Assembly: GCF_900100115.1 (NCBI RefSeq)
Contig: NZ_FNKL01000002.1
Coordinates: forward strand, 620,001-684,000
Source of the DNA: Chryseobacterium soldanellicola
GTDB taxonomy: Bacteria; Bacteroidota; Bacteroidia; Flavobacteriales; Weeksellaceae
Length of the DNA stretch: 64,000 bases
Direction of reading: 5' to 3'
The notes beneath the pieces were generated by a model that did not search any database, was not told where the DNA came from, and worked only from the letters and a program-made list of their open reading frames with translations. A program made the position numbers and the translations under genes. This document shows, in pieces, positions 1 through 8,277 of this stretch. The first letter of the stretch is position 1. Every line of letters starts with the position of its first letter.

Positions 1-129
1 AAGTACTCCTGAAGTCCGTGTATCTTCACACAAAATATAATCTGCCTCTTTCAGCATTTTTACCGCCCTGAAAGTCATGTCTTCTAGGTTCCCGATCGGT
101 GTGGGAACGAAATATAAAATACCGCTCAA
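1..129 (-). CDS. rsmI: RsmI, 16S rRNA 2'-O-methyltransferase (C1402), N-terminal part
   Basis: The window edge cuts this gene; only the first 43 codons are present. The translation contains [16 protein letters not shown] and [10 protein letters not shown], the characteristic N-terminal motifs of the RsmI family of tetrapyrrole-methylase-fold enzymes, which methylate the ribose of C1402 in the decoding centre of 16S rRNA using SAM. The best start is a TTG at 129-127, giving MSGILYF as expected for the family; no ATG lies in frame upstream. It ends the same minus-strand run as the acidic repeat protein, whose stop is 9 bases upstream of this start, so the two are probably co-transcribed. Confidence 0.9.
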   Translation of the reverse strand, partial: MSGILYFVPTPIGNLEDMTFRAVKMLKEADYILCEDTRTSGVL

Positions 130-137
130 AATTTAAT

Positions 138-1676
138 TTATAAGAATTTATTTTCTACCAATATCCAGAGTCTTTGGGCGTATTCGTCCACTTTATTCCA
201 TTTTCTTTCGTAATAAAGGTCGCTCAGATATTCTTTTGCCTGTTCAAGGCTTTTGAAGCTGTTTAGAACTCCAACCGTTTCATTTAATTCAGACTGGCTT
301 CCTCCGAAAAGAACTTTTGAGAAGGCAATTCTGTCATTAAGGTCTAATTTAAAATCAGGTTTTGGCTTTTCGGCTTCCATAAAATCGGTTGCCATATTGC
401 TTTTTAAAATGCTTCCGGTTTCTTCTTTTACCGCTTTTTCTTTCTTTTCTTCTGGAAAATCTCTTTCCAGTGGGTCATCATCAAATAAAGTCTGAATGCT
501 TTTTAATCCTTTAATATTGGACAGCTTTATTTTTTTCTCCTGATGATATGCCTCTAAATTTTCAAAGCTTTCATCAGAAGGATGGATTTCTTTTTCGATC
601 TGAGGCTTGTCGATTTCAACGATTTTTCTTCTGTCATTTTCTGTTGAAGCGGCAATTTCCTCATTTTTTTCCTCAACCTGGGCTTCATGTTTTATTTCGC
701 TCAGAATATTTTCAACATTTGAAGTGTCTGTGGCCATTTCTCCCTGACTGATGGCACTATTTGAAGCGATGAACTGATCTTCGTTTTCTTCAATCAGCAT
801 TTCTTCATCAAAATTTTCCGAATCAAAAATACTTGGGATCTTTTCTGAATTTTCAAAGTTTTGAGATACGGATTCTTTATTTTTTTCTTCAGGTTCAAAA
901 TTATCCTGAATTTTTTCCTCTTCCTCAAATTCTTTCAGATTATTTCCCTGATCGTCGGAAATTTCGTTTTCGAATTCATCAATTTCATTAAGCTGATTAT
1001 TAAAAATCGCTTCTTCTTCCGTTGTTTTAAGAGTAAACATTTCTTCATTAATATCTTCATCATGATCCGGTTCTGCATTGGCCAAAATTCTTTCTTCATC
1101 CACAAAACTTAATGCACTTTCATGATATTCAGACAGTTCGCTTTCATCAATTTCATTTAACTGATTTTTAAATACCTGCTCTTCTTCCGTTATATCATTT
1201 CGGGAAACCAATTCCTCAACATTTTCAGCAACATCTGCTTCAGGATTTTCTTCAGCAAAATTCACGATAGCTTCGTGAAATTCATTTTCAACGATTTCAT
1301 TTAATTGGTTGTTGAAAATAGCTTCTTCCTCAGTGACTTCACTATTGTAGTATTTGTCTTCTTTTTCGTCAATTTCATTGAGCTCATTATTAAAAATCGC
1401 TTCTTCTTCCGTGACTTCATTGTTTGAATCATCTTCAAATTGATTGACGGTTGAAGAAAAATTTTGCTGATTTTCTGAAAATGGCGAAGAATTTTCATTG
1501 CCGAAATACTGAATATTTTTTTCCAGCAAACGCAGGAACGAAATTCTGTTAGCAAGCTCGTCCACAAGATCTTGCCGGGAAAGTAGCTCTTCTACATTGG
1601 TTAATTTGTCCAGAATACCAATAATATTCTTGGATTCAAAAAAAATCTTTTCCTTTAAATCTTGGATGTTGTGCAT
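138..1676 (-). CDS. Acidic low-complexity protein with four TEEEAIFNNQLNEI repeats
   Basis: The function is not recognised. The 512-residue product has no signal peptide or membrane segment and is very rich in Glu, Asp and Asn. Residues 1-60 look helical and conserved. Residues 85-235 hold four copies of a short motif, consensus TEEEAIFNNQLNEI(D), near residues 88-103, 114-128, 162-177 and 218-233, separated by variable acidic linkers. Residues 240-430 are probably disordered. The last 70 residues (from DLNDRIAFSKVLFGG) are again ordered, with many aromatic residues. An ordered-disordered-ordered layout with repeated short motifs suggests a scaffold or multivalent binding protein. It lies directly upstream of rsmI. 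Confidence 0.75.
   Translation of the reverse strand: MHNIQDLKEKIFFESKNIIGILDKLTNVEELLSRQDLVDELANRISFLRLLEKNIQYFGNENSSPFSENQQNFSSTVNQFEDDSNNEVTEEEAIFNNELNEIDEKEDKYYNSEVTEEEAIFNNQLNEIVENEFHEAIVNFAEENPEADVAENVEELVSRNDITEEEQVFKNQLNEIDESELSEYHESALSFVDEERILANAEPDHDEDINEEMFTLKTTEEEAIFNNQLNEIDEFENEISDDQGNNLKEFEEEEKIQDNFEPEEKNKESVSQNFENSEKIPSIFDSENFDEEMLIEENEDQFIASNSAISQGEMATDTSNVENILSEIKHEAQVEEKNEEIAASTENDRRKIVEIDKPQIEKEIHPSDESFENLEAYHQEKKIKLSNIKGLKSIQTLFDDDPLERDFPEEKKEKAVKEETGSILKSNMATDFMEAEKPKPDFKLDLNDRIAFSKVLFGGSQSELNETVGVLNSFKSLEQAKEYLSDLYYERKWNKVDEYAQRLWILVENKFL
978..1415 (-). repeat. Four in-frame coding repeats of a 16-residue motif
   Basis: Repeat units lie at about 1415-1368, 1337-1293, 1193-1146 and 1025-978 on the minus strand. 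Three keep AIFNN(Q/E)LNEI almost exactly and the third reads QVFKNQLNEI. The linkers differ in length (about 10, 33 and 40 residues), so this is not a simple tandem array. Confidence 0.85.
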
Positions 1677-1699
1677 ATAAGAATCTTGTTAAAATTGCT

Positions 1700-1707
1700 T
1701 ACTTTTG
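1700..1707 (+). promoter_or_regulatory. Probable -7 box for tdk (TACTTTTG)
   Basis: TACTTTTG fits the flavobacterial -7 consensus TANNTTTG and lies 29 bases before the tdk start. No convincing -33 TTG occurs at the usual 17-20 base spacing. Confidence 0.4.
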
Positions 1708-1736
1708 ATCTTAAAAATATACGGCTAATTTAACAA

Positions 1737-2327
1737 ATGTTTTTAGAAAATACAATTAATCACTCCAAACAAAGCGGTTGGATGGAAGTTATTTGTGGCT
1801 CAATGTTTTCCGGAAAAACCGAAGAGTTGATCAGAAGGCTGAGAAGAGCAGAAATGGCGGGGCAAAACGTGGAGATTTTTAAACCAAAATTAGATACAAG
1901 ATATTCTGATGAAGACGTCGTATCTCATAATCAGAATAAAATTCGCAGCACCTCAGTGGAAAATCCCAATGAGATTCTGTTGCTGGCCTCCAATTGTGAA
2001 GTTGTAGGGATTGATGAAGCACAGTTTTTTGATGAAAGCATTGTAGATATCGCTAATCAGCTGGCAAATAGCGGAGTAAGAGTCGTAATTGCAGGTTTGG
2101 ACATGGATTTTCTTGGACGCCCGTTTGGGCCGATGCCGAATTTGATGGCCACTGCAGAATATGTCACGAAAGTGCACGCCATTTGTAGGAGAACCGGAAA
2201 TCTTGCCAATTATTCGATGAGAACTTCTGCAGGAAAAGATCTTGTAGAACTCGGAGAAACAGAATCTTATGATGCCGTTAGCAGAAGAGTTTTTGTGGAT
2301 GAAGTTTTAAACAAAAAAGACATTTAA
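1737..2327 (+). CDS. tdk: Thymidine kinase, type II
   Basis: Phosphorylates thymidine to dTMP in pyrimidine salvage, in the cytoplasm. The 196-residue length is normal for the TK1-like family. A Walker A loop GSMFSGKT lies at residues 21-28 and DEAQF at 93-97, with Glu94 the expected catalytic base. The lasso region follows (AGLDMDFLGRPFG). The family's structural zinc site normally has two Cys pairs; here the first is C150-R-R-T and the second region reads SRRVF, so only one of four Cys is kept and zinc is unlikely to be bound. It stands alone, divergent from the acidic repeat protein. The assignment is secure. Confidence 0.95.
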   Translation: MFLENTINHSKQSGWMEVICGSMFSGKTEELIRRLRRAEMAGQNVEIFKPKLDTRYSDEDVVSHNQNKIRSTSVENPNEILLLASNCEVVGIDEAQFFDESIVDIANQLANSGVRVVIAGLDMDFLGRPFGPMPNLMATAEYVTKVHAICRRTGNLANYSMRTSAGKDLVELGETESYDAVSRRVFVDEVLNKKDI

Positions 2328-2342
2328 TATCAAATTTATTTT

Positions 2343-2375
2343 TAAATTTGTTTAGGATTTAATAGTAAAAACTAT
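2343..2375 (+). promoter_or_regulatory. Probable promoter and operator-like palindrome of the toxin-antitoxin pair
   Basis: TAAATTTG at 2343-2350 fits the TANNTTTG -7 box. ATAGT-AAAA-ACTAT at 2362-2375 is a perfect short inverted repeat between that box and the antitoxin start at 2382. Autoregulation by the antitoxin through this repeat is inferred from how such modules usually work. Confidence 0.35.
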
Positions 2376-2381
2376 CAAAAA

Positions 2382-2720
2382 ATGATATTAGAAATCAAAA
2401 ATTATATAAAAATCAGCAATTCTATTGATGAGATTTTGAAAAATTCGCCTTTCAAACTGAAATATATTATTGAAAAAAGCGGGATTTCTGAACCTACATT
2501 TTTTAGAAAAATGAAAGAGAAAAAATTTCTTCCTGAGGAATTGTTAAAGATTGCAGAAATTATTGAACCGGAAAAAATTTCAAAAGAAGATATTCTGAAT
2601 GCGATTCAGGAAGGCTTAGATGATGTAAAAAATGGAAGAATAACAGAACATTCGGTTGTCATGAATGAAGCAAAAGAAAGAATTGCAAAAAAGAAAAATG
2701 AATATCTTCTGGACAAATAA
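2382..2720 (+). CDS. Antitoxin of a RelE/ParE-type toxin-antitoxin module, HTH type
   Basis: The 112-residue product has a helix-turn-helix-like segment (LKYIIEKSGISEPTFFRKMKE split around residues 27-47) and a C-terminal part, EGLDDVKNGRITEHSVVMNEAKERI, of the kind seen in small Bacteroidota antitoxins: a Glu/Lys-rich tail that wraps the toxin. It overlaps the next gene by 23 bases, which is typical of translationally coupled toxin-antitoxin pairs. The assignment rests on motif, size, gene order and overlap. The exact antitoxin family is not clear. Confidence 0.7.
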   Translation: MILEIKNYIKISNSIDEILKNSPFKLKYIIEKSGISEPTFFRKMKEKKFLPEELLKIAEIIEPEKISKEDILNAIQEGLDDVKNGRITEHSVVMNEAKERIAKKKNEYLLDK

Positions 2721-3000
2721 AGCCAAATCAGATTTAGAAATTCTGGAAGATTTTCTGATTGAAAATTGGGGCTTTGATATTCTGGAAAATTTTTATGTAA
2801 TTTTAGAAAAGAAAATATCTTTACTTGAAAATGGAAATCTTATACATCAGAAATATGAAGACACAGACTTTCACAAATTACTGATTACGAAACACAATTC
2901 AATTATTTACGAAATTTCAGGAAATCAAATAAATCTTTTAAATATGATTAACAATTTCCGAAACCCTAATTCTAACTATAATTTAATTACAGAAAAGTAG
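2698..3000 (+). CDS. RelE/ParE-family toxin
   Basis: A product of 100 residues starting MNIFWTNKAKSDLEILEDFLIENWG, which matches the start of ParE/RelE-fold toxins (a first strand ending in W-T/S, then a long helix with L-x-x-I-x-x-F/Y). The later segments HKLLITKHNSIIYEI and INLLNMINNFRNP match the strand pair and final strand of this fold. I chose the ATG at 2698 over an upstream in-frame ATG at 2665 because the family begins just before the first strand. Whether it inhibits gyrase (ParE) or cleaves mRNA (RelE) cannot be decided from sequence. The stop is 3 bases before murF-alr. Confidence 0.7.
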   Translation: MNIFWTNKAKSDLEILEDFLIENWGFDILENFYVILEKKISLLENGNLIHQKYEDTDFHKLLITKHNSIIYEISGNQINLLNMINNFRNPNSNYNLITEK

Positions 3001-3003
3001 TTT

Positions 3004-5451
3004 ATGAACTACACGACACAACATATCGCAGATATCACCAATGCTCAGATTATTGGAGATAACAACTTAATTATCAGAAATATAGCTTTTGATAGCAGGA
3101 TTATTTATTCAACAAAAAACACTGCGTTTATTGCCATTAATACTCATAAAAATTCAGGAGAAAAATTTATTGAATCTGCGATTGACAGAGGAATTACTGC
3201 GATTATTTCCGAGCATCAGTATCCTCAGTTTGAAAATATAACGTGGATTATTGTTGAAAATTCCGTGGAGTTTCTTCAAAAATTAGCCAAATACCATTTC
3301 GAAAATTCTCATTTAAAATCCATCGGAATTACAGGAAGTAACGGAAAAACTATTTTGAAAGAATGGTTGTATCAATCTCTCTGGAACGAATTTCCAACTG
3401 TTAAAAGCCCCAAAAGCTTCAATTCTCAAATCGGTTTGCCGCTCTCTTTGCTCCAAATCAATGATTCTCACCAATTGGGAATTTTTGAAGTAGGAATTTC
3501 CAAGCCGAATGAAATGCAGAAGCTGGAAGATATTTTCCATCCGCAAATAGGTTTATTAACACACATCGGAACTGCACACGCTGCCAATTTTGAATCCGAA
3601 GAAGAATTGATTAACGAAAAAATTAAACTTTTCAAAAATTCCGAAGTTATTATTTATAATGGTGATAATCTATTGGTAGACAAAAAGATAAAGCAATTAT
3701 ATTCAAGTAAAAAATTAATTTCTTACGGTTTTAAAGAAAACAATCAGGTTTTCATTAAAAATAATATTTCCAAAGACGAAAATATCATTGTGAAATATTT
3801 TGATGAAGAAATCAGCTTTCCGGCTCATCAGCGGGACGAAGCGACTTTAACGAATGCTTTGGCGCTTCTTACGGTATTGAAGGAGTTAGGCATCGAAAAT
3901 CATAAGATCGTTGAAAAAATCAATGCTTTAAAGTCTGTGGAAATGCGTCTTGAAGCGATTGAAGGCATAAAAAATAATATTGTCATTAATGATTCTTTCA
4001 ACCTTGATCTTGATTCTCTGAAAACTGCGCTCCAATTTTTAAATGAATATAATAAGCCAAAAAAATCTTTGGTTTTAACGGATATTGTTGGGGTTAATTC
4101 TAATTCGCAGGAGCTTTACGAAGAAGTTTCCGAGCTTGTGAACGAACAGAAATTTGACTCCGTCTTCTTAATCGGGAATGAAATATCAAAGTTTAGTGAT
4201 TTATTTAATTCTCAAACTTCTACTTTTATTAATACTCGTGAATTAATTGAAAGCAAACATCTTACAGAAATTGAAAATCAAATCATTTTACTCAAAGGAG
4301 CAAGAAAATTTGAAATTGAAAAGCTTAAAGATATTCTCGAGCTCAGAAAGCATGACACGGTTTTGGAAATTAATCTTAATGCCATTCTTCATAACATTAA
4401 TTATCATAAATCTTTGCTGAAACCTTCTACTAAAATGATGGCAATGGTAAAAGCAAATGCTTATGGATTAGGAAGTTATGAAATATCAGAATTCCTGCAA
4501 CATCATCATATTGATTATCTGGGAGTTGCTTTCGTAGATGAAGGTGTTGAGCTTCGAAAAAAAGGCATCACGGTTCCTATTATTGTCATGAATCCTGAAC
4601 AGCACAGCTATGAAACGGTGATTCAATATAATTTAGAGCCGGAAATTTACAGTTTCAGAGTCTTGGAACTGTTTTATGAAGCCGTACAGAAATCCGGTTA
4701 CGATAAAAAATATCCAATCCATATTAAGCTTGAGACAGGAATGCATCGTCTTGGTTTTAAAGATTTTGAATTAAATCAATTAAGCGAAATTTTAAGCGAT
4801 AAAAATTTAAAAATTCAAAGTATTTTCAGTCATTTATCGTCTTCAGATATGCCGACTGAGAGAGAATTTACTTTGCATCAGCTGGAAACTTTTGAAAAAA
4901 ATTCAAGCTATTTAATTGAAAAATTGGGGTACACTCCTATTCGACATATCTTAAATTCTTCAGGAATAACCAGTTACACTCATCATGAATATGATATGGT
5001 GAGAATAGGGATCGGAATGTTAGGAGAATCACCAAATAGTGAAATACAGAAACAATTACACCCGGTGGTAAGCTTTAAAACCGTAATTTCACAGATCTCT
5101 CAGGTTGAAAACGGAGAATCAGTGGGTTACAGCAGAAGATATAAAACAGATCATTCGACGAAAATTGCGACAATTCCCGTTGGTTATGCAGACGGAATCC
5201 CGAGACTGATAGGAAATCAGGTAGGTAATGTAGGCATTAATAAAACATTAGCTCCAATTGTGGGAAGTATTTGTATGGATATGATGATGATTAACGTCGA
5301 CAATATTCCGAATGTGAGAGAAGGCGATACGGTAACTGTTTTTAATGCAAAGCCAAGCCTGAAAGAATTCGCAGAATACTGCAAAACAATAACTTATGAA
5401 GTATTAACCTCCATTTCGCCACGGGTGAAACGGATTTATATAAAAGATTAA
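3004..5451 (+). CDS. murF-alr: Bifunctional MurF ligase / alanine racemase fusion
   Basis: A fusion of two peptidoglycan precursor enzymes. Residues 1-440 form MurF, which ligates D-Ala-D-Ala to UDP-MurNAc-tripeptide: ATP loop GSNGKT with Lys115, then SPKSFNSQIGLPLS. Residues 445-815 form a PLP-dependent alanine racemase, with MAMVKANAYGLG giving PLP lysine Lys483 and the second catalytic Tyr in SVGYSRRYKT. The fusion makes D-Ala and its consumer in one chain and is a known Bacteroidota architecture. The stop is 2 bases before the patatin gene, and ybeY follows closely, so the three probably form an operon. The toxin gene ends 3 bases upstream, so the TA promoter may read into it. Confidence 0.95.
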   Translation: MNYTTQHIADITNAQIIGDNNLIIRNIAFDSRIIYSTKNTAFIAINTHKNSGEKFIESAIDRGITAIISEHQYPQFENITWIIVENSVEFLQKLAKYHFENSHLKSIGITGSNGKTILKEWLYQSLWNEFPTVKSPKSFNSQIGLPLSLLQINDSHQLGIFEVGISKPNEMQKLEDIFHPQIGLLTHIGTAHAANFESEEELINEKIKLFKNSEVIIYNGDNLLVDKKIKQLYSSKKLISYGFKENNQVFIKNNISKDENIIVKYFDEEISFPAHQRDEATLTNALALLTVLKELGIENHKIVEKINALKSVEMRLEAIEGIKNNIVINDSFNLDLDSLKTALQFLNEYNKPKKSLVLTDIVGVNSNSQELYEEVSELVNEQKFDSVFLIGNEISKFSDLFNSQTSTFINTRELIESKHLTEIENQIILLKGARKFEIEKLKDILELRKHDTVLEINLNAILHNINYHKSLLKPSTKMMAMVKANAYGLGSYEISEFLQHHHIDYLGVAFVDEGVELRKKGITVPIIVMNPEQHSYETVIQYNLEPEIYSFRVLELFYEAVQKSGYDKKYPIHIKLETGMHRLGFKDFELNQLSEILSDKNLKIQSIFSHLSSSDMPTEREFTLHQLETFEKNSSYLIEKLGYTPIRHILNSSGITSYTHHEYDMVRIGIGMLGESPNSEIQKQLHPVVSFKTVISQISQVENGESVGYSRRYKTDHSTKIATIPVGYADGIPRLIGNQVGNVGINKTLAPIVGSICMDMMMINVDNIPNVREGDTVTVFNAKPSLKEFAEYCKTITYEVLTSISPRVKRIYIKD

Positions 5452-5453
5452 TT

Positions 5454-7610
5454 ATGAGAAAACTCCTGGTTCTCTTACTCGTATTCCAATTGCTTTTAAT
5501 TAACGCTCAGGTTAAAAAAGGGCTGGTAATTCCGAAAAATCCCAAAATCGGGCTTTCATTGGCCGGTGGCGGAGCTAAAGGATTTTCTCATGTCGGAGTA
5601 CTTAAAGTATTAGATTCGCTGGGAGTAAAAGTTGATTATATTGCCGGAACCAGTATGGGAGCGATTGTGGGAGGTCTTTACGCTTCAGGATATTCCGGAA
5701 AAGAAATTGAAAAAATTGTGATGGACACCGATTTTTATTCATTAATTATGGATCCTAAATCCAGACAGGAAAGTTCATTTTTCAACAAATCCGTCGACAA
5801 ATATCTTTTATCCATTCCGTTAAAAAATGGGAAAATTACCCTTCCCTCTTCCATCAGTACAGGCCAGAAAAATGTTTATTTATTAAAAGAATTATTTAAA
5901 AACGTTTCCAATATCGATGATTTTTCAAAGCTGCCGATCCCTTTTATGTGCGTTGCCACAAATCTTGAGAGTGGAAATATGCAGATTTTTGAGAAAGGAG
6001 ATTTGGTACAGTCTATCATGGCAAGCTCGGCCTTTCCTTCATTGATGGATCCAGTAAAAATTGGCGACAGCATCTATATCGACGGAGCAATGACCGTAAA
6101 TTACCCTTCAAAGCCTTTAAAGGACAAAGGGATCGACATCGTCATCGGTGTGGACCTTAACCAGGATTTATCCAAAAGAGAAGATTTAAACAGCATTATT
6201 GCGATCCTTAACCAGGTTATCGATATGAATATTCATAAAGATACCAAACGCCAGTATAAATACACCGATATTAATATCAAACCTAATTTAAAAGGCATGT
6301 CTGCCACAAGCTACGACGAGAAGAAAAAAATTCTTGACAGCGGCTATGCGGAAGGTCTAAAATATACCGAAATATTAGATGAACTGCCGAAAAGACAGTT
6401 TGACCGCCTCAGACAGCGCATAAATCCAATATATTCTAACGTCTATAAGATTGATAGCATTTCACTCGAAGGAAGCAAAATTTACGGTAAAAACTATGTT
6501 CTCGGGAAAATGGGACTTCGACTTCCCTCTCTGCAAACATACGGGAGTATTAATAAAAAGATTGATAAGCTTGTAGCGACTAATAACTATAAATTTATTA
6601 ACTATGATATTATTTCGCAAAATGATGCCAATTATCTCAAATTATATGTCACGGAAGATGATACCCGGCATTTTGTGAAATTCGGGCTGCATTACGACGA
6701 AATTTTCAAAACCGGATTACTATTAAATTATTCTGCTAAACGGCTCTTATTTAAAAACTCCAATCTTTCATTAGACGTGATCGTCGGTGATAAGCCAAGA
6801 TATTATTTAAATTATTTCATTGATAACGGCTATATTCCAGGTTTTGGAATTTACTCTTCCGGAATGAGCTTTAACCTTAGAGATGAAAATAATTATGAAG
6901 TTAATAAATGGGAATGGTTACGAAATGAAGCATATATTCAATCGATTTGGAAGGATAAGTTTGCCATTGGTGGCGGGATAAGCCATGATTATTTTGAATC
7001 AGGAATTAATGGGATCGATAAAAAATACAGCCGCTTTTTAAATCCTTATGTTTTTCTGAAAAGCGATACTCAAAATGACAGAGATTTTCCGACAAAAGGA
7101 ATTTACATCTCAGCTGAAGGAAAAGTGATCGATCTTATGAAATCTGAAGTTGACAAAAGACTCGTTCAGGTAAAAGCAGACATCAGAATTAATATCCCGC
7201 TTGCAAAACATTTTACCTACCGTCTTAATCTTTACGGCGGAATAACGATCGGAGAAAATCTTCCCCAATTTTATCAGTACAGACTTGGAGGAATTTTTGA
7301 ACAAAATATGGTCAATTTTAAAAGCTTCTCCGGATTTTATTTCGCGCAGCTTAGCACAACCAATGTAGCTTTAATCTCAAATGATCTTCAGTTTAAATTT
7401 AATAAAAACTATTTTATCACAGGAAATTTCTCTTTTGCAAATTTATCTGATGATCTCAGTTTTGAAGATGCCGTAAAGCTTAATTACAGCTCTTTGGGAA
7501 TTACGGCTGGATATAAATCTCCTTTCGGGCAGATTAAGCTTAATTTCAGCCATTCACTTAAAAATAATCAAAAAGGTATATTCAGTGTTATTTTAGGGCA
7601 CTGGTTTTAA
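5454..7610 (+). CDS. Patatin-like phospholipase with C-terminal outer-membrane barrel
   Basis: A secreted esterase/phospholipase fused to an Omp85-like barrel (PlpD type, 718 residues). A signal peptide covers about residues 1-18. The patatin domain (30-300) has the oxyanion loop GGGAKG (38-43), nucleophile motif GTSMG with Ser67, and the catalytic Asp in DGA (Asp210). A short POTRA-like region around 330-400 (IDSISLEGSKIYGKNYVLGK) precedes a beta-rich barrel ending in a terminal aromatic residue, as for Bam substrates. The patatin domain is expected to be translocated or held at the cell surface or periplasm. It follows murF-alr with a 2-base gap. The lipid substrate is unknown. Confidence 0.9.
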   Translation: MRKLLVLLLVFQLLLINAQVKKGLVIPKNPKIGLSLAGGGAKGFSHVGVLKVLDSLGVKVDYIAGTSMGAIVGGLYASGYSGKEIEKIVMDTDFYSLIMDPKSRQESSFFNKSVDKYLLSIPLKNGKITLPSSISTGQKNVYLLKELFKNVSNIDDFSKLPIPFMCVATNLESGNMQIFEKGDLVQSIMASSAFPSLMDPVKIGDSIYIDGAMTVNYPSKPLKDKGIDIVIGVDLNQDLSKREDLNSIIAILNQVIDMNIHKDTKRQYKYTDINIKPNLKGMSATSYDEKKKILDSGYAEGLKYTEILDELPKRQFDRLRQRINPIYSNVYKIDSISLEGSKIYGKNYVLGKMGLRLPSLQTYGSINKKIDKLVATNNYKFINYDIISQNDANYLKLYVTEDDTRHFVKFGLHYDEIFKTGLLLNYSAKRLLFKNSNLSLDVIVGDKPRYYLNYFIDNGYIPGFGIYSSGMSFNLRDENNYEVNKWEWLRNEAYIQSIWKDKFAIGGGISHDYFESGINGIDKKYSRFLNPYVFLKSDTQNDRDFPTKGIYISAEGKVIDLMKSEVDKRLVQVKADIRINIPLAKHFTYRLNLYGGITIGENLPQFYQYRLGGIFEQNMVNFKSFSGFYFAQLSTTNVALISNDLQFKFNKNYFITGNFSFANLSDDLSFEDAVKLNYSSLGITAGYKSPFGQIKLNFSHSLKNNQKGIFSVILGHWF

Positions 7611-7614
7611 AACA

Positions 7615-8022
7615 ATGATACAATTCTTTTACGAAAATCTACCGGAATCTGTAAATACAGACTATACGAAATGGCTGGAAGAACTCATTTTTTCAGAGGG
7701 AAAAAGGCTTGGCGAGATCAATTACATCTTCTGTGATGACGAATATCTCTTAAAAGTAAATCAGGATTATTTACAGCATGATTACTATACAGACATCATT
7801 ACTTTTGACTATGTAAAGGGTAAAACAATAAGCGGAGAGATTTTTGTATCTTTGCAGCGCATTTCAGACAACGCTTCTGCTCTATCCAAAAATTATGAGG
7901 AAGAATTGCGCAGAGTTTTGGCTCACGGCATTCTTCATCTTTGCGGATACAAGGATAAAACCGAGCAAGAAGAATTGTTAATGCGAAGCAAAGAAGATTT
8001 TTATTTAGCAAAGTATTATTAA
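7615..8022 (+). CDS. ybeY: YbeY endoribonuclease / rRNA maturation factor
   Basis: A single-strand-specific metallo-endoribonuclease of the UPF0054 family, needed for 16S rRNA 3'-end processing and ribosome quality control. At 135 residues it has the normal size. The metal-binding motif H-x3-H is at His104 and His108 (HGILHLCGY). The third ligand of the usual H-x3-H-x5-H motif falls on Asp114 instead of His (GYKDK), a conservative swap I believe is common in this phylum. The start is 4 bases after the patatin stop, so it is the last gene of that operon. The assignment is secure. Confidence 0.93.
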   Translation: MIQFFYENLPESVNTDYTKWLEELIFSEGKRLGEINYIFCDDEYLLKVNQDYLQHDYYTDIITFDYVKGKTISGEIFVSLQRISDNASALSKNYEEELRRVLAHGILHLCGYKDKTEQEELLMRSKEDFYLAKYY

Positions 8023-8091
8023 AAATTTTAGAAATTCTGAGGTTCAGGAATTACTTAATTTCATCACTTCTCAATCTCTTAATTTTTTAGA

Positions 8092-8171
8092 AGCTTATTC
8101 CCGCTCTCCGCACTCGCTTTTTTTCTTTTTCAAAGAAAAAAGAGCTCAGACAAATGCTGCGATCGGGGCTA
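8092..8171 (+). repeat. Interspersed repeat, copy 1: conserved arms around an A/T hairpin
   Basis: Left arm 8092-8118 (contains TTATTCCCGCTCTCCGC) and right arm 8142-8171 (contains CAAATGCTGCGATC) match a second copy at 31894-31999 in inverted orientation: 27/27 and 28/30 bases. The centre here is an A/T hairpin, TTTTTTCTTT-TTC-AAAGAAAAAA (8119-8141). It lies between ybeY and mnmG and could act as a terminator for the ybeY operon. Confidence 0.85.
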
Positions 8172-8212
8172 AACAGTCGGAATAAAGGCACTTTCAGACC
8201 TTATTTCGAAAC

Positions 8213-8232
8213 AATGTTTCACGTGAAACATT
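8213..8232. promoter_or_regulatory. parS: parS site (ParB/Spo0J binding), upstream of mnmG
   Basis: TGTTTCACGTGAAACA at 8215-8230 is a perfect match to the universal chromosomal parS consensus, extended here to a 20-base perfect palindrome. parS sites load ParB for chromosome segregation and normally cluster near the replication origin. A second copy lies beyond mnmG. Confidence 0.93.
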
Positions 8233-8277
8233 TATAGAGAAGATTAAAATTTAAGGCTTAAAATAAGCAATAAAAAG

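Noticed and set aside
5876..6073. Minus-strand ORF inside the patatin gene and similar 60-100 codon ORFs inside murF-alr, pgk, rnr, glmM and lepA
   Set aside because: All lie in other frames of strongly supported genes and have no recognisable motif.
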